A stretch of DNA of 64,000 nt, taken from assembly GCA_013314735.1 (NCBI GenBank), contig JABUFD010000001.1, positions 1,273,623 to 1,337,622 on the forward strand, written 5' to 3'. The translations under genes and the position numbers were made by a program. The DNA comes from Anaerolineae bacterium (GTDB lineage: Bacteria; Chloroflexota; Anaerolineae; Anaerolineales; Anaerolineaceae). This document shows, piece after piece, positions 1 to 8,645 of this stretch (the stretch's first letter is position 1; every line of letters begins with the position of its first letter). The notes under the pieces are model-generated. The model had not been told where the DNA came from and did no database searches. It saw only the letters and a list, made by a program, of their open reading frames with translations.

Positions 1-555
1 CAGAATCAGAAGCTTTTCACAGTATATGCCCATCTCGATGGCATTTCGGTACAGCTGGGGGATGAGGTTGAACTCAGTGATGTCATCGGAATTGTGGGCG
101 ATACCGGTTTCACCACCGGCCCGCATCTGCATTTTGAGGTACGCACTGGGAATAACAATTTTTACCGCACCCGGAATCCCGAATTGTGGATTGCACCGCC
201 GCAAGGTTGGGGAATTGCAGTTGCCCGTATTCTGAATGCCGCCAATGGCCCGATTGAGAAACTTGATATTTTTGTCACCAACCTGGCTACCAAAAGAACC
301 TACCAGGTACGCACCTACACGATGAGCGGAATCAACAGCGATGATTATTACCAGGAGAACATGGTATTAAGTGACCTGCCTCCCGGAATATATGAGATTT
401 CGTTTGATTATAACGATACCAATTATGTACACCAAATAGAAATTCACCCTGGCGTGGTCACCTATTTCAGTTTTAAACCGCAGACAGGTTTCTCAGATGA
501 ATTGCCCAATACAGGCAGTTCCGGTTGGAATCCAATCGAAGCGGTTCAACCCTGA
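1..555 (+). CDS. M23 family metallopeptidase, 5'-truncated by the window edge
   Basis: The open frame enters from before base 1 and gives 184 C-terminal residues. The visible part is the end of a lysostaphin-type (M23/LytM) peptidase domain. A conserved His lies in VYAHLDGI near visible residue 11, and the HxH zinc motif in TTGPHLHFEV near residues 42-44. Such enzymes cleave peptidoglycan cross-bridges or act as scaffolds for other wall hydrolases outside the membrane. About 120 further residues look like a beta-rich accessory domain. The tail contains LPNTG, but no hydrophobic segment or basic end follows, so it is not a sortase signal. The next gene, an Ig-like lipoprotein, is also secreted. 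The family call is firm; the N-terminus is not visible. Confidence 0.88.
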   Translation, partial: QNQKLFTVYAHLDGISVQLGDEVELSDVIGIVGDTGFTTGPHLHFEVRTGNNNFYRTRNPELWIAPPQGWGIAVARILNAANGPIEKLDIFVTNLATKRTYQVRTYTMSGINSDDYYQENMVLSDLPPGIYEISFDYNDTNYVHQIEIHPGVVTYFSFKPQTGFSDELPNTGSSGWNPIEAVQP

Positions 556-629
556 TCGATTCCGACTCCGAGATGTTTGAACACTACGGTATAATAACCC
601 CGTCACGAAACAGGATTGGAGGTTTTTTC

Positions 630-1316
630 ATGATTAATCGTTTCATTGGAGTCGTTTTTGGTGTTGTTTTACTTTTCCAGGCGGTTTCCTGCGCCACACC
701 AGAATCCGTGCCCACCCTGGATCCAGCCGTGATTTACACTGAAGCCGCACAGACTGTTGCGGCCCAACTTACTGCGGATGCTCCGCCAACCGCAACTCCT
801 AAACCCACACCGATACCAACCAATACGCTCGTTTTGCCAACCAGCACACTCTTGGTGGAACGCCCAACAGAAACCACAGGCGGATTGGACGCCACCCCGA
901 CCAGCACGCCCACTCAACTTCCGACAGCAACCAAAACCAACAGCGGTGATCTGATTGACGAAGCGGAGCTAATTGTCCTGTACCCGCCTGATGACCAGGT
1001 CATATTTGCAGGTAGTCCATTTTCAGCTCAAATCGGCTTCAGGAACACCGGACCCAATACCTGGACCGAGAATTATACATTTCGGTACTTGAGCGGTCAC
1101 ACCTTTGGTGCTGCCACAAAATTCCTGATGGATGATTACGGCAACCAGGATACGGTTGCGCCCGGTGGTGAAGTCGTTTTTACCATCCCCGGGATGACCG
1201 CGCCTTCAGAACCTGGTCGATACCTAAGCAATTGGTGTTTCTATAATAATCGCGAAGATCAAGGTTTACCGCCACAGTGCTTTTACCTGATCACTTTCCA
1301 GATCATTGTTGAATAA
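630..1316 (+). CDS. Lipoprotein with Pro/Thr linker and NBR1-type Ig-like domain
   Basis: The 228-residue product starts at an ATG preceded by GGAGG (start chosen over an upstream in-frame ATG at 525). A hydrophobic signal peptide ends in the lipobox-like AVSC, so the mature protein is probably lipid-anchored. Residues about 35-105 form a Thr/Pro-rich linker. The C-terminal ~115 residues resemble the Ig-like domain first named in NBR1 (FRNTGPNTWTENYTFRY, then a late Cys pair), often found in secreted Chloroflexota proteins. A TATAAT lies at 590-595. The role is probably extracellular binding or display; no enzymatic motif is seen. The following queG frame begins within about 10 bases of the stop. 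Confidence 0.75.
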   Translation: MINRFIGVVFGVVLLFQAVSCATPESVPTLDPAVIYTEAAQTVAAQLTADAPPTATPKPTPIPTNTLVLPTSTLLVERPTETTGGLDATPTSTPTQLPTATKTNSGDLIDEAELIVLYPPDDQVIFAGSPFSAQIGFRNTGPNTWTENYTFRYLSGHTFGAATKFLMDDYGNQDTVAPGGEVVFTIPGMTAPSEPGRYLSNWCFYNNREDQGLPPQCFYLITFQIIVE

Positions 1317-1323
1317 TTCCATC

Positions 1324-2382
1324 ATGATTGATCCCACTGCCGTAAAAGAAACCATCAAAACCGAGGCAAAGTCACTCGGTTTTATTTTATGCGGATTTAC
1401 CGACCTCGAACCGCCCCAGAGTTTTCCATTTTTCCTGACCTGGCTGGAGCAAACACAAACCGGCAGCATGACATATTTACAACGAACCGACACAATCGCG
1501 AAAAGGGCAAACCCTGTGTTGTTAATGCCACAAGCAAAAACAATTGCCTGCCTGGCATATCCCTGCCCCGCCTTGGAAAATCAGGCCACCACACATTCAG
1601 AAATATCTGTGGCTGCATATGCAAAACTGCCTGACTACCATTCATTTCTGCCAAACTTGGTGGCAACCTTAATGGAGAAAGTGGCCGATTCCATTGATGG
1701 CAATATTGGTTGGAAGACATTTACAGACAGCGCCCCAATCCTGGAGCGCGACCTTGCCCGAAGGGCAGGACTGGGCTGGATTGGAAAAAATTCCATGTTG
1801 ATCAGCCCAAAATATGGCTCCAATTTTCTATTATTGGAACTTTTCCTCGATATTACCCTTCCCCCCGACCCGCCATTTGATGCTGACCGATGCGGCAAGT
1901 GCCGCCGGTGTATTGATTCCTGCCCCACTCAAGCAATCCAGGAAAATCGTACGTTGAATCCTGCATCCTGTCTCTCTTACCTCACAATCGAGCATAAAGG
2001 GGAAATCGCACTCGATGATCGGATTGAGATGGGGGCACATTTTTTTGGTTGTGATATTTGTCAACAGGTATGCCCATGGAACCACTTGGAGTTCGAAGCG
2101 ATCTTGCCGGCTATTATAAAACCCATCAACGCACCATCCACCTACCAGGAGATAGCAAATTTACTCACCCTGGACCAGGCATCAATCAACGCCCATTTTA
2201 TCAGGACATCTTTTTACCGCATGAAGCGTAGCATGGTGTTCCGTAATGCCTGTCTCATTCTTGGGAACGCCAATCAACCTGCATTTATCCCGATCCTCGA
2301 AACGGTCATGCGTAAAGAGAAAGATCCCGTGATCGTTGAAACCGCACAATGGGCACTTCAACAACTCCGGTCAGGGGAATAG
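1324..2382 (+). CDS. queG: Epoxyqueuosine reductase QueG
   Basis: QueG catalyses the last step of queuosine formation, reducing epoxyqueuosine in tRNA with cobalamin and two [4Fe-4S] clusters. The 352-residue protein has the family signature around TDSAPILERDLARRAGLGW (~130-150), a first cluster CGKCRRCIDSCP (~188), a second set CDICQQVCPWN (~243), and a C-terminal HEAT-like helical region. The length is typical for the family form with a HEAT tail. ATG 1324 is preferred; a TTG at 1306, overlapping the previous stop, is an alternative and neither has a clear ribosome binding site. No other queuosine genes are visible nearby. Confidence 0.93.
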   Translation: MIDPTAVKETIKTEAKSLGFILCGFTDLEPPQSFPFFLTWLEQTQTGSMTYLQRTDTIAKRANPVLLMPQAKTIACLAYPCPALENQATTHSEISVAAYAKLPDYHSFLPNLVATLMEKVADSIDGNIGWKTFTDSAPILERDLARRAGLGWIGKNSMLISPKYGSNFLLLELFLDITLPPDPPFDADRCGKCRRCIDSCPTQAIQENRTLNPASCLSYLTIEHKGEIALDDRIEMGAHFFGCDICQQVCPWNHLEFEAILPAIIKPINAPSTYQEIANLLTLDQASINAHFIRTSFYRMKRSMVFRNACLILGNANQPAFIPILETVMRKEKDPVIVETAQWALQQLRSGE

Positions 2383-2430
2383 AGGTAACGGCACCAGGTA
2401 TGTTGCAACACCGGAGGTTATTGATTCATA

Positions 2431-3093
2431 TCAAGGCCGAGGTGTAGGCAGATTCACCCGGATCAGCAATACCTGTCCTGCAAAGATATCGTTGGCATCC
2501 TCCAACTCATTAATCTCAATGATATCATCCACAAGGCTATTAAATTTCACCGCAATTTCCGATAGTGAGTCACCAGCTTTGACTGTGTATTCAATTTGTG
2601 TACCGGAAGGCAAATCATCTGGAATGGGGGTTTCTGTTGGCAATTGGGTATCCGGCGCCGGTATCAGGATCGTATCCCCCGGATTAATTGGGCATCCGCC
2701 GCCGAAATCATTGATCGCCAGGAGCACAGCCAGATCGACCTCATACGTCAGAGCAATATCATAACAATTATCACCTTCCTGAACCACGTACTCAAATGGA
2801 CCGGATGCCGTTGGCGCAACCGTTGGTGAAGGGGTCTCTGTCAAAGTCGGCGTCATTGTCGCTGTCGATGTAGGGGGCACATCAGTGGCTGTTGGGGTAA
2901 TACTGGGTGTCAGGGTCTTCGTGGCAAACAAAGCAATCCCACCTCCACTGCCCAGATCGGTCAGCGATAAGATAAGGATCGTTGCGCCTCCCAGGATCAA
3001 CAATGCTGAGAGAATTCCTATCATCATCGGAACTCGGCGCTGCCGTTTCTTATAAGAATCAATGATACTCTGGGGTGATTTGTACTTATTCAT
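2431..3093 (-). CDS. Membrane-anchored protein with two LysM domains
   Basis: The 220-residue product has a basic N-terminus, one membrane segment at about residues 20-42, a Thr/Pro-rich linker (55-95), then two LysM modules. The first (~98-145, VVQEGDNCYDIALTYEVD) carries an internal Cys pair, and the second (~165-212) starts YTVKAGDSLSEIAVKF. LysM binds N-acetylglucosamine polymers such as peptidoglycan, so this is likely a type II membrane protein reaching into the wall. There is no catalytic domain. It lies downstream of the DUF4405-like gene on the same strand, separated by 226 bases with a possible promoter of its own. Confidence 0.8.
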   Translation of the reverse strand: MNKYKSPQSIIDSYKKRQRRVPMMIGILSALLILGGATILILSLTDLGSGGGIALFATKTLTPSITPTATDVPPTSTATMTPTLTETPSPTVAPTASGPFEYVVQEGDNCYDIALTYEVDLAVLLAINDFGGGCPINPGDTILIPAPDTQLPTETPIPDDLPSGTQIEYTVKAGDSLSEIAVKFNSLVDDIIEINELEDANDIFAGQVLLIRVNLPTPRP

Positions 3094-3184
3094 GGATTAC
3101 AGCCTGACCTTCCTCATTGGATAGTGATTGGTGCCTCCAGTGGCCTACACTTGCAGGAACACCATCACCTATGATTCAGGATTA

Positions 3185-3213
3185 ATCATACCGCAAAGTA
3201 ACGAAAACGTCAT
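3185..3213 (-). promoter_or_regulatory. Possible sigma70-type promoter for the LysM gene
   Basis: Read on the minus strand there is ATGACG (3208-3213), a 17-base spacer and TATGAT (3185-3190). Transcription would begin about 85 bases before the LysM start codon. The -35 match is only four of six. The rest of the 226-base gap shows nothing else clear. Confidence 0.35.
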
Positions 3214-3319
3214 TTCGTTCTATCTACGTTCACCCAACCCAACAACGATGAACAATTCCTTCCATGATATGCAGATCATCAGAATGACACTCAAGCAGGT
3301 ATGAAAACCGTAGGAATAT

Positions 3320-4210
3320 TTACCAGATTGCCTCACCAAGATCACATTGATTGTTCTTCGTCACAGTATCCTGGTATCGCCGGCATCGACCAGGATAGGA
3401 GCAGGCTTTATTACAACGCACTACCCCGGTCTCAGGTATCACAACTTCGGTTGTATCCGCCTCCTCCGTTGGTGTGATGGTTAACGCAGGTTCTGACGAT
3501 GTTGGAGAAAGCGTTTCGGCGGTCAGAATTGATACGACCTGATCTTCATTGGTATCTTCGTCTGCCGATACCAGACTGGCTGTCAGTTCTTGAGAAACCA
3601 CCCGAGGATCGTCAACCACACTCGATTCATCATGGTCGGAGTCATTATCCTCACTCTGATCAGTCAATGTTGAATATTTCGTAGACCACTCCCTGAATTC
3701 ACCAACTGCGAATATGGCGGCCAGACCGGTTATACAACAGGTTCGCAGAAATTTTCGGCGGTCCATATTTATACCTCCATTCGACGCTACCGGTTTGAAG
3801 AAACGTCCCATTGTTTTTATCAGCCAATCCCAATGAGTAGCAATCTTATATCCCAACACCACGATGGTTATATACGAAAAACTGACATGTGCAGTCCGCC
3901 ATGCATCGTACTGATTGAGTGGCAGCATCAGTATGGAGGAAATGATGAATCCAGTGACCAGAATCCCGCTAAAACCGATACCCAGTAACACATCAACCAG
4001 GAACTTTGCCCGTACAATTCGCTTTAGATGCACGAATGAACGGATGACCGAAAAAACCCATGATCGATGTTGTAGTAAGTGCACCAGCAATACAGCGCCA
4101 ATAATAAGGCCAAACCACTCATGTATGGGCAATCCAGTCAGATCTGGCATCAGAAGAATAAAGAACCCCACGAAAGAAACAATATCAATGATGAATGTAC
4201 TTTTTTTCAT
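3320..4210 (-). CDS. DUF4405-like membrane protein with acidic linker and Cys-rich C-terminal tail
   Basis: The 296-residue product has four predicted membrane helices in the first ~130 residues with several His (for example HEWFG, HLLQHRSW, AHVSF), like small b-type cytochrome/DUF4405 proteins. Then follows MDRRKFLRTCCITGLAAIF, which resembles an internal twin-Arg segment plus a fifth hydrophobic stretch, then ~100 acidic Ser/Thr-rich residues. The end carries CNKACSYPGRCRRYQ and then CDLGE, giving four Cys, a possible metal or Fe-S site outside the membrane. I infer a membrane electron-transfer role, unproven. GGAGG precedes the start, which overlaps a 61-codon frame by ATGA. The sulfatase maturase lies upstream on the same strand. 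Confidence 0.65.
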   Translation of the reverse strand: MKKSTFIIDIVSFVGFFILLMPDLTGLPIHEWFGLIIGAVLLVHLLQHRSWVFSVIRSFVHLKRIVRAKFLVDVLLGIGFSGILVTGFIISSILMLPLNQYDAWRTAHVSFSYITIVVLGYKIATHWDWLIKTMGRFFKPVASNGGINMDRRKFLRTCCITGLAAIFAVGEFREWSTKYSTLTDQSEDNDSDHDESSVVDDPRVVSQELTASLVSADEDTNEDQVVSILTAETLSPTSSEPALTITPTEEADTTEVVIPETGVVRCNKACSYPGRCRRYQDTVTKNNQCDLGEAIW

Positions 4211-4392
4211 ACGACCTCCGATGAACTACCCAGTAATTTCATCATCCCAATGTCAAGCTGACAACAAGAAGATGTGAAGATTCTGTAAATATTCCAGAGG
4301 CTGGTCTTGATCTCGCCAAACAGTTGATCACGAAATATACTCATATCAACGACCCGATGAGTAGACTCACCGGTCGCCAATCGTACGACCAT
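4207..4392 (-). CDS. Possible small protein between maturase and DUF4405 genes
   Basis: A 61-codon frame fills most of the 200-base gap between the maturase and the DUF4405-like gene on the same strand. Its stop overlaps the next start as ATGA, a usual sign of translational coupling, and AGG sits five to six bases before its ATG. The protein is mixed in composition, with a Cys pair (SSCCQLD) and no signal or membrane segment. I recognise no family. It could instead be a chance frame in a leader region. Confidence 0.3.
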   Translation of the reverse strand: MVVRLATGESTHRVVDMSIFRDQLFGEIKTSLWNIYRIFTSSCCQLDIGMMKLLGSSSEVV

Positions 4393-4409
4393 GAAAACCT
4401 GGTTGGGGG

Positions 4410-5693
4410 CTAATGCCGCCGCCTGTTCGATTTTGGCTGCCGTGACTGACTTTCTCCCGGCAGAAGCACTTCTCGTTCATTACTTCGAATGATTGACATG
4501 ATTTCCGCAGGTGCTTTTTTATCCCGAATCAGGTTGGCCATGATTCGCATTGGTTTATCTACGAAGGCAAAGAATTCCTGGTATGCCCGGCAAAGATAAT
4601 TCTGCCCTTCCTCGCCATCGGGAGATCGGCGAATTCGGTTTTTCGGGCACCCACCATTGCAGGCAAACAACCACGGGCATTCCCGGCAATACCGGGTTAA
4701 TGATTCACGCTTATCCATCCCGAACCGGTACTGCTGCCGGTTGAATACCAGATTCGCCAGTCCATCTTCCATAAAGTTTCCCAGCCGATGGCGGGGCTCT
4801 ACATAATGATCACAGGAAAAAACATCTCCATTGTGCTCAACCACCAAACCCAACCCACAGGTCGGTTCAAAAACGCACAAGCCCGGGCGTTCGCCAACCC
4901 ATGATGCCAGTGTCGTATCAAAAATTTGAACGAAAACCCGGCCGACATCATTCCGAACCCATTCTGTAAAAACATCGATCAGGAAACCTGCATATTGCTG
5001 TGGGGTAATTGTCCGGCTTGTAACAGCACCGCCTTCTTGATAACCGGTATTGTTATCTCGCTCAACAATCGGGATGAATTGCATGTAACGGATACCCAAT
5101 TCATCGCGAAAATAACGATAAACATCTCGGCCACGGTCAGCGTTATTCACACTGACGCAAGTTAATACATTGTGCTCAACCTGGTGCTCCTGCAAACAGC
5201 GTAAACCGCGGATCACATCGTCAAAACTCGGATTTCCCATCTTGTCCACCCGGTAACGATTATGGATTTCTGCGGGGCCATCGATACTGATACCTACCAA
5301 AAAGTTATTCTGATGGAAAAAACGTGCCCATTCGGGTGTTACCAGGGTGCCATTGGTCTGAAAACTATTGACAACGTGCACGCCAGGGCGTGCATATTTT
5401 TTTTGCAGCGCTACAGCCTTCTGGAAAAATGCCAACCCCATCAAAATTGGTTCGCCGCCCTGCCACACAAAATTCACTTCGGGTACTGCCTGTGCCTCCA
5501 GGTATTGCCGCGTGAAATCCTCCAGAACGTCGTCCGTCATCCTGAAAGAGCTTCCAAGGAACAGGTTTTCTTTTGAAAGGTAATAACAATGGGAACAGTT
5601 TAGATTGCAAACCGGCCCACGGGGTTTGACCATCACAGTAAAACCTGGCGGCTGCCAGGCCCTCTCGCTGGGTTTCAATAAGAGATCAACCAT
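4410..5693 (-). CDS. Anaerobic sulfatase-maturing enzyme, radical SAM/SPASM
   Basis: The 427-residue protein belongs to the radical SAM family that turns an active-site Cys or Ser of sulfatases into formylglycine without oxygen. The SAM [4Fe-4S] motif CNLNCSHCYY is at about residues 30-39. The C-terminal SPASM part has the Cys spacing for two more clusters (PTCGLG, DVFSCDHY, CRECPWLFACNGGCPKN). A Cys-type sulfatase at 9021-10418 is a likely substrate, although the two genes are separated by two exporter genes. A role on another peptide, such as the small frame downstream, is less likely. Start ATG 5693 keeps the usual N-terminal length. Confidence 0.88.
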   Translation of the reverse strand: MVDLLLKPSERAWQPPGFTVMVKPRGPVCNLNCSHCYYLSKENLFLGSSFRMTDDVLEDFTRQYLEAQAVPEVNFVWQGGEPILMGLAFFQKAVALQKKYARPGVHVVNSFQTNGTLVTPEWARFFHQNNFLVGISIDGPAEIHNRYRVDKMGNPSFDDVIRGLRCLQEHQVEHNVLTCVSVNNADRGRDVYRYFRDELGIRYMQFIPIVERDNNTGYQEGGAVTSRTITPQQYAGFLIDVFTEWVRNDVGRVFVQIFDTTLASWVGERPGLCVFEPTCGLGLVVEHNGDVFSCDHYVEPRHRLGNFMEDGLANLVFNRQQYRFGMDKRESLTRYCRECPWLFACNGGCPKNRIRRSPDGEEGQNYLCRAYQEFFAFVDKPMRIMANLIRDKKAPAEIMSIIRSNEREVLLPGESQSRQPKSNRRRH

Positions 5694-5819
5694 ACCTATT
5701 CATTATAACCCAGAGTGTGATGTTATCTATTTTTTTATCATCGGGCCACTATCCATTTAATCATTTTTAAATATATTTTATATTCTCAGAAATTAAATTC
5801 ATTATTATTAACTTATTCA

Positions 5820-5847
5820 TTGACATTTTTTATATTTCGCATATAAT
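5820..5847 (+). promoter_or_regulatory. Near-consensus sigma70 promoter before the MFS pair
   Basis: Perfect TTGACA (5820-5825) and perfect TATAAT (5842-5847) are separated by 16 bases in a very AT-rich 188-base gap between divergent genes. Transcription should begin near 5854, leaving a leader of about 28 bases with the purine-rich site GAAAGGAAAAG before ATG 5882. Confidence 0.8.
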
Positions 5848-5881
5848 CCAATAAAGGAAGAAAATACGAAAGGAAAAGAAA

Positions 5882-7186
5882 ATGGCATCTCAATTCTCTG
5901 AAACTGAAAACCCTCACTGGAGGAGAACATTCTTTCCAATCTGGTCAGGCCAGGCAATCAGCCTGATTGGCAGCCGCCTGGTCGGTTTTGCGCTGGTCTG
6001 GTATCTGACAACCGCAACCGGCTCTGCCACCATTTTGGCAACTGTGTCGTTGATCGGGCTCCTGCCCGAAATGATATTGGCACCCTTCGCCGGTGCTATG
6101 GTGGACCGGTTGAACCGCAAAAAAGTTATGCTCATCGCCGACTCACTCATCGCCCTGATCACCTTGTTTCTCGCCGTTTTATTCATTTTTGACCTGGTAG
6201 AGATCTGGCATATTTATGTTTTGATGTTTATGAGGTCGATTGGCGGTTCATTTCACTACACCGCCATGAGCGCATCGACTTCCCTGATGGTGCCTAAAGA
6301 AAAGTTCACCAAAATCCAGGGATTAAACCAGGTACTCCACAGTATCCTGACGATCATTGCCGCTCCATTAGGCGCATTGGCGTTGGAAGTTCTGGAAGTT
6401 GGTCACGTCCTGTTCATTGACGTTGTCACAGCTTCTGTTGCCATTCTTCCCTTGATTTTCGTTGCCATTCCCCAACCGGATGTGACCACCACAGAGGAGG
6501 AAAAATCCAATCCAATTCGCACACTGTTCCGCGACGTAGCAGATGGCTTCCGTTACATCTACCATTGGAAAGGCCTCTTCTATCTGATACTACTGGCTAC
6601 ATTGTTAAATGCGTTGATCAATCCTGCATTCAGCTTGCTCCCCCTATTGGTTAATAAAACATTCGGCCTCGGTGCCCCTGAACTCGCCACCCTCGAGACA
6701 GCACTGGGGATCGGCATGTTGTGCGGTAGTTTGCTGCTTTCGGTTTGGGGTGGTTTTCGGAAGAAAATTATCACCTCCACCCTGGGCTTGTTTCTCAATT
6801 CGATCGGGATTTTTCTGCTGGGATTGGCGCCATCATCGCAATTCTGGATGGTGATCGCCGGCATCGCATTCTTTGGTTTGACCAATCCCATCGTGAACGG
6901 GCCAATCAATGCGCTATTCCAGGAAACAGTCGATCCAAAAATGCAGGGCCGTGTTTTCGCATTGATCGGGACATTAGCTTCTGCCATTTCACCGGTTGGT
7001 TTAATGATTGCCGGTCCACTAGCTGACCGGTTTGGTGTTCAAGCGTGGTTCCTTGTTGGTGGAATATACATCCTCATCATGGTTGGGATTATCCTGGCTT
7101 CCCCTGTGATCATGGCAATCGATCAGGGAAGCAATCACCAATCTGCCTTAACAGCATCTCCAGCAGCCACCGTGCCGGAAAATTAA
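5882..7186 (+). CDS. MFS transporter, MFS_3-like drug/siderophore exporter type (copy 1)
   Basis: The 434-residue protein has about 12 membrane helices. The loop between helices 2 and 3 holds GAMVDRLNRKKVM, the MFS motif A, and the central loop (~190-215) is charged. The overall pattern is that of the EntS/MFS_3 group of exporters. The substrate cannot be read from sequence. It is first of two tandem paralogues separated by 45 bases and probably cotranscribed from the strong promoter at 5820. Confidence 0.85.
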   Translation: MASQFSETENPHWRRTFFPIWSGQAISLIGSRLVGFALVWYLTTATGSATILATVSLIGLLPEMILAPFAGAMVDRLNRKKVMLIADSLIALITLFLAVLFIFDLVEIWHIYVLMFMRSIGGSFHYTAMSASTSLMVPKEKFTKIQGLNQVLHSILTIIAAPLGALALEVLEVGHVLFIDVVTASVAILPLIFVAIPQPDVTTTEEEKSNPIRTLFRDVADGFRYIYHWKGLFYLILLATLLNALINPAFSLLPLLVNKTFGLGAPELATLETALGIGMLCGSLLLSVWGGFRKKIITSTLGLFLNSIGIFLLGLAPSSQFWMVIAGIAFFGLTNPIVNGPINALFQETVDPKMQGRVFALIGTLASAISPVGLMIAGPLADRFGVQAWFLVGGIYILIMVGIILASPVIMAIDQGSNHQSALTASPAATVPEN

Positions 7187-7231
7187 ATACGGATCTGCAA
7201 TCTAAACAACAAAGAAAAGGAAAAATTACCA

Positions 7232-8530
7232 ATGGCTACACAATTCTCGGAATCCGAAAATCCACGCTGGCGTAACACTTTCTTCCCTGTATGGATCGGC
7301 CAGGCCATCAGCCTGGTTGGCAGCCGCCTGGTGGGTTTTTCCCTCGTATGGTACCTGACCACAACCACCGGCTCAGCAACCATATTGACCACCATCTCGC
7401 TCATCGGCTTATTGCCAGAGATGCTGCTGGCGCCGTTTGCTGGCGCTCTGGTTGACCGCTGGAATCGCAAAAAGGTAATGGTTATAGCTGACTCAGCCAT
7501 CGCCCTGCTCACGCTTGTTCTTGCCGGCTTGTTCCTGTTTGACCTGGTGGAAATCTGGCATATCTATGTTCTGATGTTTATGCGTTCCATTGGCGGTGCG
7601 TTCCACTACCCGGCAATGAGCGCTTCGACCTCATTGATGGTGCCACGGGAAAAATTAACAAAGGTACAGGGAATGAACCAGGTACTCCACAGCATCCTTA
7701 CCATTGTAGCAGCGCCGATGGGCGCTCTCGTTTTGGGCTGGCTGGATGTCGGCCAGGTGATGATGATTGATGTCGTCACAGCTGCAATCGCGATATTCAT
7801 CATTGCCGTGGCGGCCATTCCCCAACCTGCAATCATCACTACCCAGGAGCAGAAGTCCAACCCGGTAAAAACCATGCTTCTCGATGTCAAGCAGGGATTG
7901 CACTATGTAGTCGGCTGGAAAGGATTATTGTATGTACTCATTTTTGCGACCTTTCTCAATGCCATTCTCAACCCGGCGTTCAGCCTGCTGCCCCTGTTGG
8001 TGAAAGGCCATTTTCAACTGGATGTGGGGGCACTGGCCACCATGGAAACAGCCATGGGCATTGGCATGCTGATCGGCAGTGTGCTGCTTTCAGCCTGGGG
8101 AGGATTTAAGAAGAAAATGTACACCTCCTTGATGGGATTGTTTGGTTTGGGAATGGCAGCGTTGTTAATGGGCCTGGCCCCATCCAACACTTTCTGGATG
8201 GCTGTGGTCGGCACCTTCATGTTCGGCCTGGCAAACCCGATCACCAATGGGCCGCTGTTTGCCATTTTCCAGGAAACAATCGACCCTGGAATGCAAGGGC
8301 GTGTGTTCTCACTGATCAACACCACTGCCATGGCTGCCTCCCCCATCGGCCTGGCAATCGCCGGCCCTCTATCAGACTCACTTGGCGTGCAAAGCTGGTT
8401 CCTCGTAGGTGGCATCTTTTGTGTAACCATGCCGATCCTGCTCTTCTCCAACGCAAAAGTTCGCGATCTGGAAAAAGGAAATCCCAATGCTGAACAATTC
8501 CGTCAGGATGTGGTTGCTGACCCTACATAA
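7232..8530 (+). CDS. MFS transporter, MFS_3-like exporter (copy 2)
   Basis: This 432-residue paralogue of the preceding gene shares the same start (MATQFSESENPRW against MASQFSETENPHW), the same motif A (GALVDRWNRKKVM) and the same C-terminal motif (QETIDPGMQGRVFSLI). It has about 12 membrane helices. The pair has clearly diverged along the whole length, so the duplication is not recent. The two could act as a heterodimer or on different substrates. A strong hairpin terminator follows at 8564. Confidence 0.85.
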   Translation: MATQFSESENPRWRNTFFPVWIGQAISLVGSRLVGFSLVWYLTTTTGSATILTTISLIGLLPEMLLAPFAGALVDRWNRKKVMVIADSAIALLTLVLAGLFLFDLVEIWHIYVLMFMRSIGGAFHYPAMSASTSLMVPREKLTKVQGMNQVLHSILTIVAAPMGALVLGWLDVGQVMMIDVVTAAIAIFIIAVAAIPQPAIITTQEQKSNPVKTMLLDVKQGLHYVVGWKGLLYVLIFATFLNAILNPAFSLLPLLVKGHFQLDVGALATMETAMGIGMLIGSVLLSAWGGFKKKMYTSLMGLFGLGMAALLMGLAPSNTFWMAVVGTFMFGLANPITNGPLFAIFQETIDPGMQGRVFSLINTTAMAASPIGLAIAGPLSDSLGVQSWFLVGGIFCVTMPILLFSNAKVRDLEKGNPNAEQFRQDVVADPT

Positions 8531-8563
8531 GGTTCTCATCCATTCAGTGGGTTGGTTTATCGA

Positions 8564-8599
8564 AAGAATGCAAAACCGGAATCTTTGCATTCTTTTTTT
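8564..8599 (+). terminator. Rho-independent terminator after the MFS pair
   Basis: AAGAATGCAAA pairs with TTTGCATTCTT across a loop of about eight bases, followed by a run of T. It ends the plus-strand MFS transcript before the convergent HIT-like gene. Confidence 0.8.
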
Positions 8600-8645
8600 A
8601 TAACGCAAGTAGGAATGGTAATCTTAAGCCCCAAGCAACATAGGC

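Noticed and set aside
490..555. LPNTG near the C-terminus of the M23 peptidase, like a sortase signal
   Set aside because: Only about 12 polar residues follow before the stop; the hydrophobic segment and basic tail needed for sortase sorting are absent.
5882..8530. Tandem MFS genes as a possible composite transposon or recent duplication
   Set aside because: No terminal repeats, transposase or long stretches of nucleotide identity are seen; the copies differ throughout.
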